DNA of 64,000 bases from DASQDN01 sp963844855 (GTDB lineage Bacteria; Acidobacteriota; Terriglobia; Bryobacterales; Bryobacteraceae). A program made the translations under genes and the position numbers. Where the stretch lies: assembly GCA_963844855.1 (NCBI GenBank), contig CAWJQP010000045.1, forward strand, positions 248,001 to 312,000, read 5' to 3'. Positions 28,424 to 38,657 of this stretch are shown one piece after another (position 1 is the stretch's first letter; each line of letters opens with the position of its first letter). The notes beneath the pieces were generated by a model, which had not been told where the DNA came from, searched no databases, and saw only the letters and a program-made list of their open reading frames with translations.

Positions 28424-28940
28424 CTACCGTTTTAGCGCTTCGGCTGGAATTCCTTCGATGAGATCGTCGATGGAGCAATTCCAGCCGTATTCCTTCAGTT
28501 CGAGTCTCTCGACGGTGGCGAAGGAATTGGCAGCCCAGATTTGGAGTCGCTTTGACCAGGGGTCGATGAGCCAGATGTGCGGGACGCCCCATGTTGCGTA
28601 TTCCGCGGCCTTTTCGACTACGTCGACGTAGAGGTCGTCCCGGGAGAGGATCTCGGTGACCATGATCGGTGTTGTTGTGCACACGCTCGAATGTTCTGGC
28701 AAGGATGACATCAGGTAAGCGATAGATATCAGGCGCGATCCGGCAGCGGACCTCGGTTCCAAGAAATAGACCTTGCTGCCGCTCGAGGAGTGCTAGCAGC
28801 ATTGTCAGGCGTGAGGCGATACGTCCGTGAACAAAGTCAGGCATTGGCCTCTCGATTAGCTCCCCATGAACATACTCAGGCTCCCACTCGAACCGCATTG
28901 CGAGATATTCTTCCGGGCTGATGGCTGTCTTAGTGGCCAT
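28424..28940 (-). CDS. Uma2 family (DUF820) restriction-endonuclease-fold protein, frameshifted
   Basis: Begins MATKTAISPEEYLAMRFEWEPEYVHGELIERPMPDFVHG and continues to YRLPDVILARTFER, typical of Uma2. The frame then breaks; reading CGTG at 28685-28682 (minus strand) as one codon restores TTTPIMVTEILSRDDLYVDVVEKAAEYATWGVPHIWLIDP, the catalytic PD-(D/E)xK-fold core, ending at 28424. Corrected length is about 171 aa, normal for the family. Uma2 proteins are abundant in Acidobacteria and Cyanobacteria with unclear roles. Sits between tig and clpX on the opposite strand. Confidence 0.82.
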
Positions 28941-29077
28941 GATCTTTAAGATAACATTATAGTTAACTGCTATCAGAAGAGACTGATGGACGAAACCTAC
29001 ACTTCAGGCGATAATAGACGATATATGGAGAAGACATCGGGAGCGGGTTTTGTTTCTGCTCTCGACGGAGTATATTT

Positions 29078-30349
29078 GTGAAGCGTGCCGGATCCGACGA
29101 CTCGTTGCGTTGTTCTTTTTGTCATAAGAGTCAGGACGTCGTAGGTAAGCTGATCTCCTCCCCCAGCGACTACCCTCGAGCCTACATCTGCGATGAATGC
29201 ATCGCCGTTTGCAATTCCATCCTGGAGGATGACCGCCAGGATCAACCTTATGGGGCGCCGCATAAGCTCCCCAAGCCGCTCGAGCTGAAGGAGTATCTTG
29301 ACCAGTACGTAATCGGTCAGGAGGCAACCAAGAAGAAGCTCGCTGTTGCGGTCTACAACCACTACAAGCGCATCCAGATGAATAAACAGCGTGGGGGCGA
29401 TGTCGAGCTCTCCAAGTCGAATATTCTTCTGATTGGACCGACCGGCACAGGGAAGACGCTGCTTGCGCAAACGCTGGCGCGCATTCTTGATGTCCCGTTT
29501 GCGATTGTCGATGCGACCACGCTAACGGAAGCGGGATATGTAGGCGAAGACGTTGAGAACATTGTTCTCCGTTTGCTGCAGAACTCCGATTGGGACGTGC
29601 AGCGATGCCAGCAGGGAATTATCTATATCGATGAAATCGATAAGATCGGCCGCAAGGACGAAAACCCTTCCATCACCCGTGATGTGTCGGGCGAGGGTGT
29701 CCAGCAGGCGCTCCTGAAGATTCTCGAAGGCACAATTGCGAATGTTCCTCCGCAGGGCGGACGTAAGCATCCGCATCAGGAGTTCACTCCGGTCGACACG
29801 ACGAACATCCTCTTTATCTGCGGCGGAGCGTTCGTTGGGCTCGATAAGGTGATCTCGCGCCGTGTGGGTACGCGGGCAATGGGATTCTCGGGTCCTGAAG
29901 ACAATACGGACAGCACGGCGCGCCGTCCGCATCCGCGTCGTGACATGACGTTGATGGAGCAGATTCAACCGGTAGATCTGATCAAGTTCGGTTTCATCCC
30001 CGAATTCATCGGCCGCCTGCCTGTTGTCGGCATGCTGGAAGATCTGGACCGCGAAGCATTGGTCCAAATTCTGACGAAGCCGAAGAACTCGATCATACGT
30101 CAGTACCAGAAGCTGTTCGAGTTTGAAAATGTTAGACTGAGATTTACCGACGACGCGCTAGAGGCTATCGCTCAACTCGCCATGGAGCGAAAAGTTGGAG
30201 CTCGCGGTCTTCGGATGATTCTTGAAGATCTAATGCTGGATCTGATGTACTATCTTCCTTCGTATAAGAAAGTCAGAGAGTTTCTGGTTACGAAAGAGAT
30301 GGTGCTGACGCAGAAGATCAATGTGACACTACTCGAGAAGGCGGGCTAG
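29078..30349 (+). CDS. clpX: ATP-dependent Clp protease ATP-binding subunit ClpX
   Basis: 423-aa unfoldase. N-terminal C4 zinc finger (CSFCHKSQ...CDECIAVC, about 12-43), Walker A GPTGTGKT (about 119-126), Walker B IYIDEIDK, the pore region SGEGVQQALLKILEGT, and MGF in place of the IGF tripeptide that docks into ClpP. The start is GTG with GGAG eight bases upstream. Length is normal. Followed after 80 bp by lon on the same strand. The partner clpP is not next to it and not in the window. Confidence 0.97.
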   Translation: MKRAGSDDSLRCSFCHKSQDVVGKLISSPSDYPRAYICDECIAVCNSILEDDRQDQPYGAPHKLPKPLELKEYLDQYVIGQEATKKKLAVAVYNHYKRIQMNKQRGGDVELSKSNILLIGPTGTGKTLLAQTLARILDVPFAIVDATTLTEAGYVGEDVENIVLRLLQNSDWDVQRCQQGIIYIDEIDKIGRKDENPSITRDVSGEGVQQALLKILEGTIANVPPQGGRKHPHQEFTPVDTTNILFICGGAFVGLDKVISRRVGTRAMGFSGPEDNTDSTARRPHPRRDMTLMEQIQPVDLIKFGFIPEFIGRLPVVGMLEDLDREALVQILTKPKNSIIRQYQKLFEFENVRLRFTDDALEAIAQLAMERKVGARGLRMILEDLMLDLMYYLPSYKKVREFLVTKEMVLTQKINVTLLEKAG

Positions 30350-30429
30350 CGAGGCTCGCCACCTATCCGGCAAAACGAACTTCAGCTGCGAATCTGAACC
30401 GTTGGTTCGTGATTCGGTATCACAAACAC

Positions 30430-32841
30430 ATGCTCACCTCGAAAGAGAAATCCGACACCAGACGATTGCCGATGATGCCCATCCGGGACGTCGTCATCTT
30501 TCCGTACATGATGACGCCGTTTGTCGTGGGCCGCGATTCGAGCGTCCGCGCCCTCGAGGAAGCACTGGCAGGAGACAAGAAGATCTTCCTTGCTACTCAA
30601 CACGATGCCAGCGTCGACGAGCCCAGGCCCGATGAGATCTACTCGGTTGGGACGATCGCCAACATCGTTCAGAGCTTGAAATTGCCGGATGGCAATATCA
30701 AGGTTCTCGTTGAAGGTGTCGAGCGGGCCAAGGTCGTATCGGTTGGGGAAGACGAAGGGTTTTTCCGCTCCGTCGTACGCACTTTTCAGTACCGCGTCGA
30801 GTCAGGTACCCAACTCGATTCGCTGACGAGCCGCGTTACGAGTCTGTTTGAGCAATACGTCAAGCTGAGTCAGAATCTCAATTACGAGACGATGATCGCT
30901 GCGATCCGCGTGGACGAGCCTGGCAAGCTGGCTGACACGGTCGGGGCGAACCTTCAGCTCAATATTGAAGAAAAGCAGGAGCTGCTTGAGATTTTCGATC
31001 CTATCGACCGCTTGACGCGCGTCGCCGAGATGCTCGATATCGAGATCGAAAAGCTCAATGTCGACCGCACCATTCAGGGTCGCGTGAAGCGCCAGATGGA
31101 GCGCGCGCAAAAAGAGTACTACCTGAACGAGAAGATCAAGGCCATCCAGAAGGAACTCGGTCGCGGCGAGAAGAGCGAGTTTGACGAGCTCAAGAAGAAG
31201 ATCGAAGCCGTTGGGATGACCAAGGATGCCTACGACAAGGCGATGGCCGAGTTGAAGCGCCTTGAGCAGATGCCGCCGATGTCGGCGGAATCGACGGTTT
31301 CACGCAATTATCTCGATTGGCTTCTGGCCGTGCCGTGGCGGAAGAAGAGCAAGGAAATTCGCGATCTGAAATTCGCGCAGGAAGTGCTCGAATCCGACCA
31401 TTACGGACTCGAAAAGATCAAAGAGCGTATCCTCGAATTCCTCGCGGTGCGGCGTTTGGTCAAAAATCCCAAGGGCTCTATTCTCTGCTTTGTCGGACCT
31501 CCCGGTGTCGGAAAGACGTCGCTTGGGATGTCGATTGCGAAGGCGACCGGACGGAAATTCGTCAGGATGTCGCTGGGTGGAGTTCGTGACGAGGCCGAGA
31601 TTCGCGGTCATCGCCGTACCTATATTGGCGCTCTACCCGGTCAATTAATCCAGATGATGAAGAAAGCCGGTACAAAGAACCCGGTCTTCATGCTGGATGA
31701 AGTCGACAAAATGTCGATGGATTTCCGAGGTGATCCATCGGCTGCGCTGCTCGAAGTGCTCGATCCCGAGCAGAATTACATGTTCGTCGACCATTACCTC
31801 GACGTCGAATACGATCTGAGCCAGGTATTTTTTATTGCCACGGCCAACGTACTGCATACGATTCCGCCGGCGCTGCAAGATCGTATGGAAGTAATTCGTC
31901 TTTCGGGCTATACCGAGCTCGAGAAGATGGAAATCGCCAAACGTTTTCTGGTGCGTAAGCAGATGGAAGGCACTGGCATGGCGGATAAGAACGTTCGTTT
32001 TACCGACGAAGGTTTGCAGACGCTGGTACAGAACTATACGCGCGAGGCGGGCGTCCGCAATCTCGAGCGCGAAATTGGGAATGTCTGCCGTAAGATAGCT
32101 CGCAGGGTTGTAAACAACATGAATGGGGACACTGCGGTGGATATGCCGCAGGTCGTTATCCAGCCTCAGGTTGTGAGTGAGCTTCTCGGCCCGCAGAAGT
32201 TTCGCGATCTCCAAGCCGATAAGAAGAATGAGGTCGGCGCAGTTACCGGACTGGCATGGACGGAGGTTGGTGGTCAGATCCTGACGACTGAAGCTAGTAC
32301 CATGGAAGGTCGTGGGAAGCTGAGTACGACCGGGAAACTCGGTGACGTGATGCAGGAGTCTGCACACGCCGCGATGAGCTACCTTCGTTCACGGGCGCAT
32401 TTGTTCGGCCTGCCGCGCGACTTCTACAGGCATTTGGATATTCACGTGCACGTGCCTGAGGGAGCAATTCCGAAGGACGGACCGTCCGCTGGAATCACGA
32501 TTGCTACGGCCATTGCCAGCGCCCTTACGGGCATCCCGGTAAGAGGGGATCTGGCGATGACGGGCGAGATCACGTTGCGCGGTCGGGTTTTGCCGATCGG
32601 CGGACTGAAAGAGAAGTTGCTGGCGGCTCATCGCCACGGAATTTTCGAAGCAGTCCTTCCGAGGGATAATGAGAAGGATCTGCCCGACATCCCGGAGAAT
32701 ATTCGGAACGAGATGAGACTACACTTTGTCGACACGATGGATGAAGTGTTGCGGTTCGCCCTGGAACGAGAGCCGGAAGCCTTGCCGTTACCGGCATTGG
32801 ACTTGCCTGCCCGTTCGGGGGAAGAAAAGTTGACGCATTAG
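30430..32841 (+). CDS. lon: ATP-dependent protease Lon
   Basis: About 803-aa LonA. N-terminal LON substrate domain (LPMMPIRDVVIFPYMMTPFVVGR), helical linker, AAA+ with GPPGVGKTSLG (Walker A) and VFMLDEVDKM (Walker B), and protease domain with the Ser in PKDGPSAGIT and the Lys in GGLKEKLLAAHRHG, so the Ser-Lys dyad is intact. ATG 30430 is preferred over an upstream GTG (30409) because known Lon starts fit it; neither has a strong Shine-Dalgarno. Next gene engB follows after about 80 bp. Confidence 0.96.
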   Translation: MLTSKEKSDTRRLPMMPIRDVVIFPYMMTPFVVGRDSSVRALEEALAGDKKIFLATQHDASVDEPRPDEIYSVGTIANIVQSLKLPDGNIKVLVEGVERAKVVSVGEDEGFFRSVVRTFQYRVESGTQLDSLTSRVTSLFEQYVKLSQNLNYETMIAAIRVDEPGKLADTVGANLQLNIEEKQELLEIFDPIDRLTRVAEMLDIEIEKLNVDRTIQGRVKRQMERAQKEYYLNEKIKAIQKELGRGEKSEFDELKKKIEAVGMTKDAYDKAMAELKRLEQMPPMSAESTVSRNYLDWLLAVPWRKKSKEIRDLKFAQEVLESDHYGLEKIKERILEFLAVRRLVKNPKGSILCFVGPPGVGKTSLGMSIAKATGRKFVRMSLGGVRDEAEIRGHRRTYIGALPGQLIQMMKKAGTKNPVFMLDEVDKMSMDFRGDPSAALLEVLDPEQNYMFVDHYLDVEYDLSQVFFIATANVLHTIPPALQDRMEVIRLSGYTELEKMEIAKRFLVRKQMEGTGMADKNVRFTDEGLQTLVQNYTREAGVRNLEREIGNVCRKIARRVVNNMNGDTAVDMPQVVIQPQVVSELLGPQKFRDLQADKKNEVGAVTGLAWTEVGGQILTTEASTMEGRGKLSTTGKLGDVMQESAHAAMSYLRSRAHLFGLPRDFYRHLDIHVHVPEGAIPKDGPSAGITIATAIASALTGIPVRGDLAMTGEITLRGRVLPIGGLKEKLLAAHRHGIFEAVLPRDNEKDLPDIPENIRNEMRLHFVDTMDEVLRFALEREPEALPLPALDLPARSGEEKLTH

Positions 32842-32920
32842 GGTTTTCGGTGTGAATCGCTTACATGCACTCGCTGGAAGTTGTGTGTAAGCTTTCCGCC
32901 CGGCCGAGGATCCTAGCAGA

Positions 32921-33517
32921 TTGAAACTCCGAAAGCTCATGCCCACGGAGGTTGATGCCGAGCACGTTATAAGTGCGGCCCGCCCGGATCAGTTTCCGCC
33001 GGAGTCGCTGCCGGAAATCGCCTTCCTGGGACGGAGCAATGTCGGAAAGTCAAGTTTGCTGAACTGCTTGACCGGCAAAAAGGGTTTGGCTTTTACGAGT
33101 TCCAAGCCCGGTTGTACGCAGTTGATCAATTTCTTCCGTATTAACGGGGAAATGTACTTCGTCGACCTGCCGGGATACGGATACGCTCGGGTGCCGTTGG
33201 AAGTGAAGGCCCGGTGGAAGAGCCTCATTGAATCCTACCTCCTGAACCGAAATTCCCTGAAAACGGCAGTCGTGCTTCTCGATTCTCGACGTGGATGGAT
33301 GGAAACGGATCTGGAGCTCAAGAATTGGCTTGAGTTTCAAAACGTCCCGTATGTGGTTGTAGCCACAAAGTTTGATAAGTTGAACCAGAAAGAACAGCAT
33401 CGCAGTCTGACTTCGATTTCGAAGGAACTTTCGGGCGGCGAACTGTTTCCTTTCTCGGCCGTAACAGGCCGGGGAGTGAGGGAAATTTGGCAGGCGATCT
33501 CGAAAACAAAGATATAG
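32921..33517 (+). CDS. engB: Ribosome-biogenesis GTPase EngB (YsxC/YihA)
   Basis: 198-aa GTPase needed for large-subunit assembly. G1 GRSNVGKSSLL (about 37-47), G3 DLPGYGYA, G4 TKFD and G5 SAVTGRG are all present. The start is uncertain: TTG 32921 has GAGGA ten bases upstream, while ATG 32939 would remove six residues. The 3' end overlaps the rho start by about 31 bp, so the two are coupled. Confidence 0.95.
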   Translation: MKLRKLMPTEVDAEHVISAARPDQFPPESLPEIAFLGRSNVGKSSLLNCLTGKKGLAFTSSKPGCTQLINFFRINGEMYFVDLPGYGYARVPLEVKARWKSLIESYLLNRNSLKTAVVLLDSRRGWMETDLELKNWLEFQNVPYVVVATKFDKLNQKEQHRSLTSISKELSGGELFPFSAVTGRGVREIWQAISKTKI

Positions 33518-35181
33518 CGGCAGTGATTCCGGAAGAAAAAGCTCCGGAAAAGGCCGCTGACAAACCCGCCGAAAAGGCGCCTGAATCGCGTAATGCGCAG
33601 GAGCAGCCGAAAAACGACGGAGGACGGGCCGAAGGCGCTCGCGAGGGCGCCTCGCGCCCGGAAGGGCCTCCTCGTCCACGCCGGCAGAATCCGCCGCAGC
33701 AAGGGGCACCGATAGCGCCTCAACCGGCGCGGCAGGACCGAGCGGCAGCACAGAACGCGGCACAAAACCATGTGTCGCAACCTCCGCCACCGCAGGAGCG
33801 GCCCGAAAGGCAGCAGCAACTGGCTGAAGTCCCCGCGGCGGCGCCTGTAACCGCTCCACCGTCCACTCCTCCGCCGGCTCAGCCGACACCACCTCCACCG
33901 TCCAACGTGAACACGGGCCGGAGTGGTTCGACGCTCGACCTAGTGGAATTGAAAGATATGAGTATCCAGCGGCTGAACCAAGTCGCAAAGGATATGGGTG
34001 TCGCCGGTGGAGCCGGACTGCGTAAGCAGGAGTTGATCTTCAAGATCCTGCAGACGCAAGCCGAAAAGAGCGGCTTGATCTTCTCCGAAGGTGTCCTCGA
34101 GTGCCTGCCCGATGGCTTCGGCTTTCTGCGCGCGCCCGAGTACAATTACCTTCCCGGGCCGGACGATGTGTACGTCTCTCCGTCGCAGATCCGGCGCTTT
34201 GATCTTCGGACGGGCGACACAATTTCAGGTCAGATCCGCCCGCCCAAGGAAGGCGAGCGGTACTTCGCGCTGATCAAGGTCGATGCCATCAACTTTGAGC
34301 CGCCGGAGGAGTCGCGGAACAAGATCTTCTTCGACAATCTGACTCCGCTGTATCCTGCCGAGCGACTCAAGCTCGAGACGGCTCGGGAGAACAACTCTGG
34401 CCGTGTGATGGATCTGCTGACGCCGATCGGAAAGGGCCAGCGCGGACTCATCGTTGCTCCGCCCCGTACCGGTAAGACCATGCTGCTGCAGAACATAGCC
34501 AACAGCATTACGGTCAATCACTCGGAAGTCACTCTGATTGTCCTCCTGATCGATGAGCGGCCGGAAGAAGTCACCGACATGCAGCGTTCGGTGAAGGGCG
34601 AAGTCATCAGTTCGACCTTCGATGAACCGGCGACGCGTCACGTTCAGGTGGCCGAGATGGTGATCGAGAAGGCGAAACGTCTCGTGGAGCACAAGAAAGA
34701 CGTCGTCATTCTGCTCGATTCGATCACACGTCTGGCTCGCGCTTACAATACCGTTGTCCCGCCGTCGGGCAAAGTCCTGTCCGGTGGTGTCGATTCGAAC
34801 GCTTTGCAGCGTCCGAAGCGGTTCTTCGGCGCAGCCCGCAATATCGAAGAGGGCGGATCGCTCACAATCGTGGCGACTGCGCTCGTCGATACAGGTAGCC
34901 GCATGGACGACGTTATTTTCGAAGAGTTTAAGGGTACCGGCAACATGGAAATCCATCTCGACCGTAAGCTGGTCGACAAGCGTGTGTTTCCGGCGATCGA
35001 TATCAACAAGAGCGGTACTCGTAAGGAAGAGCTGTTGATGCCTCGCGAGGAGCTGAATCGCGTTTGGGTTCTCCGTAAAGTGTTGAATCCATTGTCCGCA
35101 ACTGAGTCAATGGAGCTTCTGCTCGACAAACTGAGCAAGACCCGCAGCAATGCCGAGTTCCTCGGCGCGATGTCGGGCTAA
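33487..35181 (+). CDS. rho: Transcription termination factor Rho with long disordered N-terminal extension
   Basis: 564-aa Rho helicase. Residues 1 to about 145 are a low-complexity extension very rich in Pro, Ala, Gln, Glu and Arg (e.g. PPPPQERPERQQQ) with no fold expected. Then Rho_N (LDLVELKDMSIQRLNQVAKDMGV), the RNA-binding cold-shock domain (SGLIFSEGVLECLPDGFGFLR), and the ATPase with Walker A APPRTGKT and Walker B VVILLDSITRLARA, Q- and R-loops. Start TTG 33487 inside engB. The extension is 90 or more residues beyond E. coli Rho. A hairpin with a TTTA tail follows. Confidence 0.95.
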   Translation: MAGDLENKDIAAVIPEEKAPEKAADKPAEKAPESRNAQEQPKNDGGRAEGAREGASRPEGPPRPRRQNPPQQGAPIAPQPARQDRAAAQNAAQNHVSQPPPPQERPERQQQLAEVPAAAPVTAPPSTPPPAQPTPPPPSNVNTGRSGSTLDLVELKDMSIQRLNQVAKDMGVAGGAGLRKQELIFKILQTQAEKSGLIFSEGVLECLPDGFGFLRAPEYNYLPGPDDVYVSPSQIRRFDLRTGDTISGQIRPPKEGERYFALIKVDAINFEPPEESRNKIFFDNLTPLYPAERLKLETARENNSGRVMDLLTPIGKGQRGLIVAPPRTGKTMLLQNIANSITVNHSEVTLIVLLIDERPEEVTDMQRSVKGEVISSTFDEPATRHVQVAEMVIEKAKRLVEHKKDVVILLDSITRLARAYNTVVPPSGKVLSGGVDSNALQRPKRFFGAARNIEEGGSLTIVATALVDTGSRMDDVIFEEFKGTGNMEIHLDRKLVDKRVFPAIDINKSGTRKEELLMPREELNRVWVLRKVLNPLSATESMELLLDKLSKTRSNAEFLGAMSG

Positions 35182-35219
35182 CTAGCCGGCGGGCGTTCGT
35201 CAGCTAATCTTTACAATTC

Positions 35220-35253
35220 GCGGGCAGGAAACTACGGAATCTTGCCCGCTTTA
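35220..35253 (+). terminator. Terminator after rho
   Basis: 9-bp stem with one G-T wobble (GCGGGCAGG with CTTGCCCGC), 12-base loop, then TTTAG. About 38 bp after the rho stop. Confidence 0.6.
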
Positions 35254-35360
35254 GCCCTCCTTAAGATAACCTTCCGTGTAGTTTGTTCGTCTTAACAATT
35301 CCAAGATCATGGTTTCCGAGATGTCGGCCGGTAAGGGTCTCCGATGCATTCCCAAATGAA

Positions 35361-37223
35361 GTGGCGCGTCTGCGCCAATTCTCGCGCCTCCGCCTAGCGT
35401 GGCGCCGCTCCGCTCCTTCGCTGGTTCCACCAAAGCCTAAGAGCAGTGGTCCCAAGCGTTTAGGGTGGCTTGTGTTCCTGATTCTGGCGGCGATCGGAAT
35501 CGAACGCGGGATCCACTTTGCTCGTAAGCCCTCGCCTGCGGCCCAGTCGGCAGCCATTGTCGTCCGAACCGGAACAGTCACGCAAGGCGCGATTGACCGG
35601 ACGATTCGTCTGACCGGAACAACCGGGGCGGAAAAGTTCTCCTCTCTCATCAGTCCGCAACTTCGTGGAAACCGCAGCGGCGGTGGCCGCGACGGCCTGC
35701 GCGGCGGTAGCGGTGGCGGCGGTGGGGGTGGTAGTAGCAGCCAGCTTCAATCGCGCGGTACCGGCTCGTCCAGTGGGGGTGGCGGAAGCAGCAGTGGCGG
35801 TAGCAGCAGTAGCAGCAGTGGTATGTCGGGCGACACCTCTTCCGCGTCCGCGGCTCCTTCGATTACGTCGACGAACGGCCAGAACGTGGGCGGCGGATCG
35901 CAGGCTTTCCGGAATTCGACTTCCCGCATCAATCGCACACCTTCGTCCTCGGGCGGTTCGACCGGTACCGGCTCCCCTTCTAGTACGACGTCTTCGCCGT
36001 CATCGAGCAGTCCGTCAACCAGTAATCTCGGTTCGACGTCCGGATCTCTTATTGGTTCGGGCACAGGCGGCGGTGGAACCGGAGGCGGTGGAGGCGGCGG
36101 TGGCGGCTCCTCCGAGTTCATGCTCGTTTTGCAGGATGCGGCCAAGCCCGGCTCCAAGGTCAAGAAAGGTCAGGTCGTTGCCGAGTTCGACCGGCAATAC
36201 ATGATGCAGCGGCTGGAAGATTACCGCGCATCGGTCGCCCAAATGCGAGGCGAGTATTCGAAAGCTCGAAGCCGAATTGAAGGTGACTCTGGAATCGCAT
36301 TCGCAGACCATCGCAAATGCGAAAGCGGATCTCGAAAAAGCGCGTTTAGATGTGCAGACGATTCCGGTGCTCGGAAGGATTGATGCTGAGCGTACCCGGC
36401 TGGCAGCGGAAGAAGCGGAAGCGAAGTACAAGCAGCTTCTTGCCGAAGTGAAGTTTGTCGAGATTGGCCAGCAGAGTCAGCTTAAGAATGCGCGAGCTCG
36501 AGTAGCAACAGGCGCAAGTGGAATTGAGACGCGCGGAAGCCAATGCTGATCGCATGCTGATCAAGGCTCCGATCGACGGTTTGGCCGTGATGCAGAACAC
36601 GCGTCGAGGTACGGAGTTTGCGCAGATCCAACCGGGCGATCAGCTTTTCCCGGGAATGATGTTCATGCAGATCGTTGACATGTCCTCGATGGTGATCAAT
36701 GCCTCAGTCAATCAGGTGGATGTCGATTCATTACGACTGGGACAGAAGGCGAAGGTTCGCTTCGATGCCTATCCCGGATCTTCAGGTTCCGGCGCGCGTC
36801 GACGCCATCGGCGCGATGACGCGTCCCGGCGGCATGCGGGCTGCATTCGTAAAGGACATTCCGGTTATTTTGAAGATTGAGCGTATGGATCCGCAGGATT
36901 ATTCCCGATCTGTCGGTCAGCATGGATGTCGTGGTTGAGTCGGAGCAGCAAGCGACACTCGCTCCACTCTCGGCTGTATTTCGCGATTCACCCGACGCTA
37001 CGCCGTACGTGTACGTCAAAAACGACAGCGGCTGGGAACGTCGGGAGGTCGAAATAGGAATTGCCAGTAATGTTCAGGTCGCGGTTCGCTCGGGTCTCAA
37101 GCCGGGCGAACTGGTTGCCGAAGACCACCTCCGTCACTGGATTCTTCGTCTGCGACGAAAGTCAGCGGATTGAAGATGATTCGGGGCATTGGACGGAGCG
37201 GGCCTTCGCGGGAGCAGACCTAA
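35361..37223 (+). CDS. Efflux membrane-fusion (adaptor) protein 1 with Ser/Gly-rich insert, multiply frameshifted
   Basis: HlyD/MacA-like adaptor. N-terminal membrane segment (LGWLVFLILAAIGIE), first beta strand (VRTGTVTQGAIDRTIRLTGTTG), then an unusual insert of about 150 residues made almost only of Ser, Gly and Thr, before the lipoyl half-motif (PGSKVKKGQVVAEFDRQYM). The rest needs four +1 corrections (36261, 36502, 36773, 36894) and one opposite change (about 37125) to give ADLEKARLDVQTIP, LRRAEANADRMLIKAPIDGLAV, YPDLQVPARVDAIG, IIPDLSVSMDVVVE, and a tail ending near 37223. Either a decaying gene or a poorly sequenced stretch. The start is uncertain (GTG 35361 or TTG 35283). First gene of the efflux cluster. 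Confidence 0.7.
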
Positions 37224-37325
37224 GAGCAGTCCCTTCGGAAGTGTATTCCGCGACAGCTTGAGGAAACAAGAAAGGCTGCGATGCTCGAAGTGTCGGTATC
37301 CGGCTCAGCGTTTTAGAGGATCAAT

Positions 37326-38634
37326 ATGTCGAAAGATATCAAGCCGAAACAAAGGCTCGGGCAGACCGGAGCGACCCGCCGGAATCGCACAATTGCATGG
37401 ACGGTGTTGACGATTCTGCTGGCAGCAGCAGGGGTCTACGGTTACAGGTACGCAACGAAAGAAACCAAGGTCGAAGTACCTGTGGCAAAAGTCCGAACGG
37501 CCGAGTTCGTCATTGCTGTCCGGACACGCGGTGAGATGCGCAGCAACAACTCGGTTGTCCTGGCTGCTCCTCAGGTGCCGGAACCGCGCATCGTCCGCAT
37601 CGCGGAATCGGGTAAGCCGGTGAAGAAGGGCCAAGTTGTTATCGAGTTTGACGCCGCGCAACAGGAACAGAACCTGCTCGAACGCAATACCACGGTTCGT
37701 ACGGTCGACAGCGAAATCATTCAGACCAAGGCTTCCCACCGCATGGTGGACGAGCAGGACGCGATGAACCTGATGACCGCGCAATACAATCTGAAGCGCG
37801 CCAAACTCGATGCCAGCAAGGCAGAAGTCGTATCGAAGATCGAAGGCGCGAAAAGCCGTCTTGATGTCGGTATCTCGGAAGGCGAGTTGAAGCAGGTGGA
37901 CACCGTCGCTCGGCGCTCACACTACGACGCAGGAGGCTGATCTCGAGCGGCTGCAACAACGAAAGGATAAGACCGTTCGTGATGTCGACCGCGCTAAGGG
38001 TTACCTGACGAAGATGGTGCTGACGGCTCCGCAGGACGGAATCGTGAATATCTTGCCGAACTTTCGCGCTCAGGGATCATTCGGATCTGCGCCGCCGCCT
38101 TTCAAGGAAGGGGACCGCGCCTGGACCGGAGCGTCTATTGCAGAGATTCCCGACCTGTCGCAGATGCGCATCGATTTGAAGCTTGAAGAAGTCGACCGCG
38201 GCAAATTGAAGCTGGGTCAGCAGGTTCGTGTTCGTATCGACGCGATCGCAGATCGCGAACTGGTCGCCGAACTCGATTGGATCAGCCCGATCGCCGCCAT
38301 TAACTTCCGTGGAATGGGTCTGACCGAAAAGACGTTCCCGGCCCGCGCGACGCTGAAGCAACTCGACCCGCGGCTCCGCCCGGGTATGAGCGCTACGGCC
38401 GAGGTTGTGATTGAGAGCGAACCGAAAACGCTGCTGATCCCCGTGCGCGCAAGCTTCTTGAACAATGGAAAGCCTGCTGTGTATGTTCAGCAGGGCGACA
38501 AATTCGTCATTCGTCAGATCGAAGTCGGGAAGCGCAATGATACCGACATGGTTGTGCTGAGCGGATTGAAGGAAGGCGAGCAAGTTGCGCTGGAAAATCC
38601 GATTGAAGCGGCCAAACGCGCGAAGAAGCTGTAA
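37326..38634 (+). CDS. Efflux membrane-fusion (adaptor) protein 2, frameshifted
   Basis: MacA/HlyD-type adaptor of about 435 aa. Single N-terminal anchor (IAWTVLTILLAAAGVYGY), lipoyl half-motif (GKPVKKGQVVIEFDAAQQEQNL), coiled-coil hairpin, then one +1 break: reading GTCG at 37905-37908 as one codon joins ELKQVDTV to GAHTTTQEADLERLQQRKD. The second half has the lipoyl partner MVLTAPQDGIVNILPNF, beta-barrel and membrane-proximal domains (LRPGMSATAEVVIES, LLIPVRASFLNNGKPAVYV). Preceded by adaptor 1 and followed after 23 bp by adaptor 3. Confidence 0.85.
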
Positions 38635-38657
38635 TTGGTAGCTCTAAAGGTGAGCGC

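Noticed and set aside
35283..37223. Calling adaptor 1 a true pseudogene
   Set aside because: Four of its five breaks have the same form as those in essential genes such as guaA and ilvB, so error is at least as likely.
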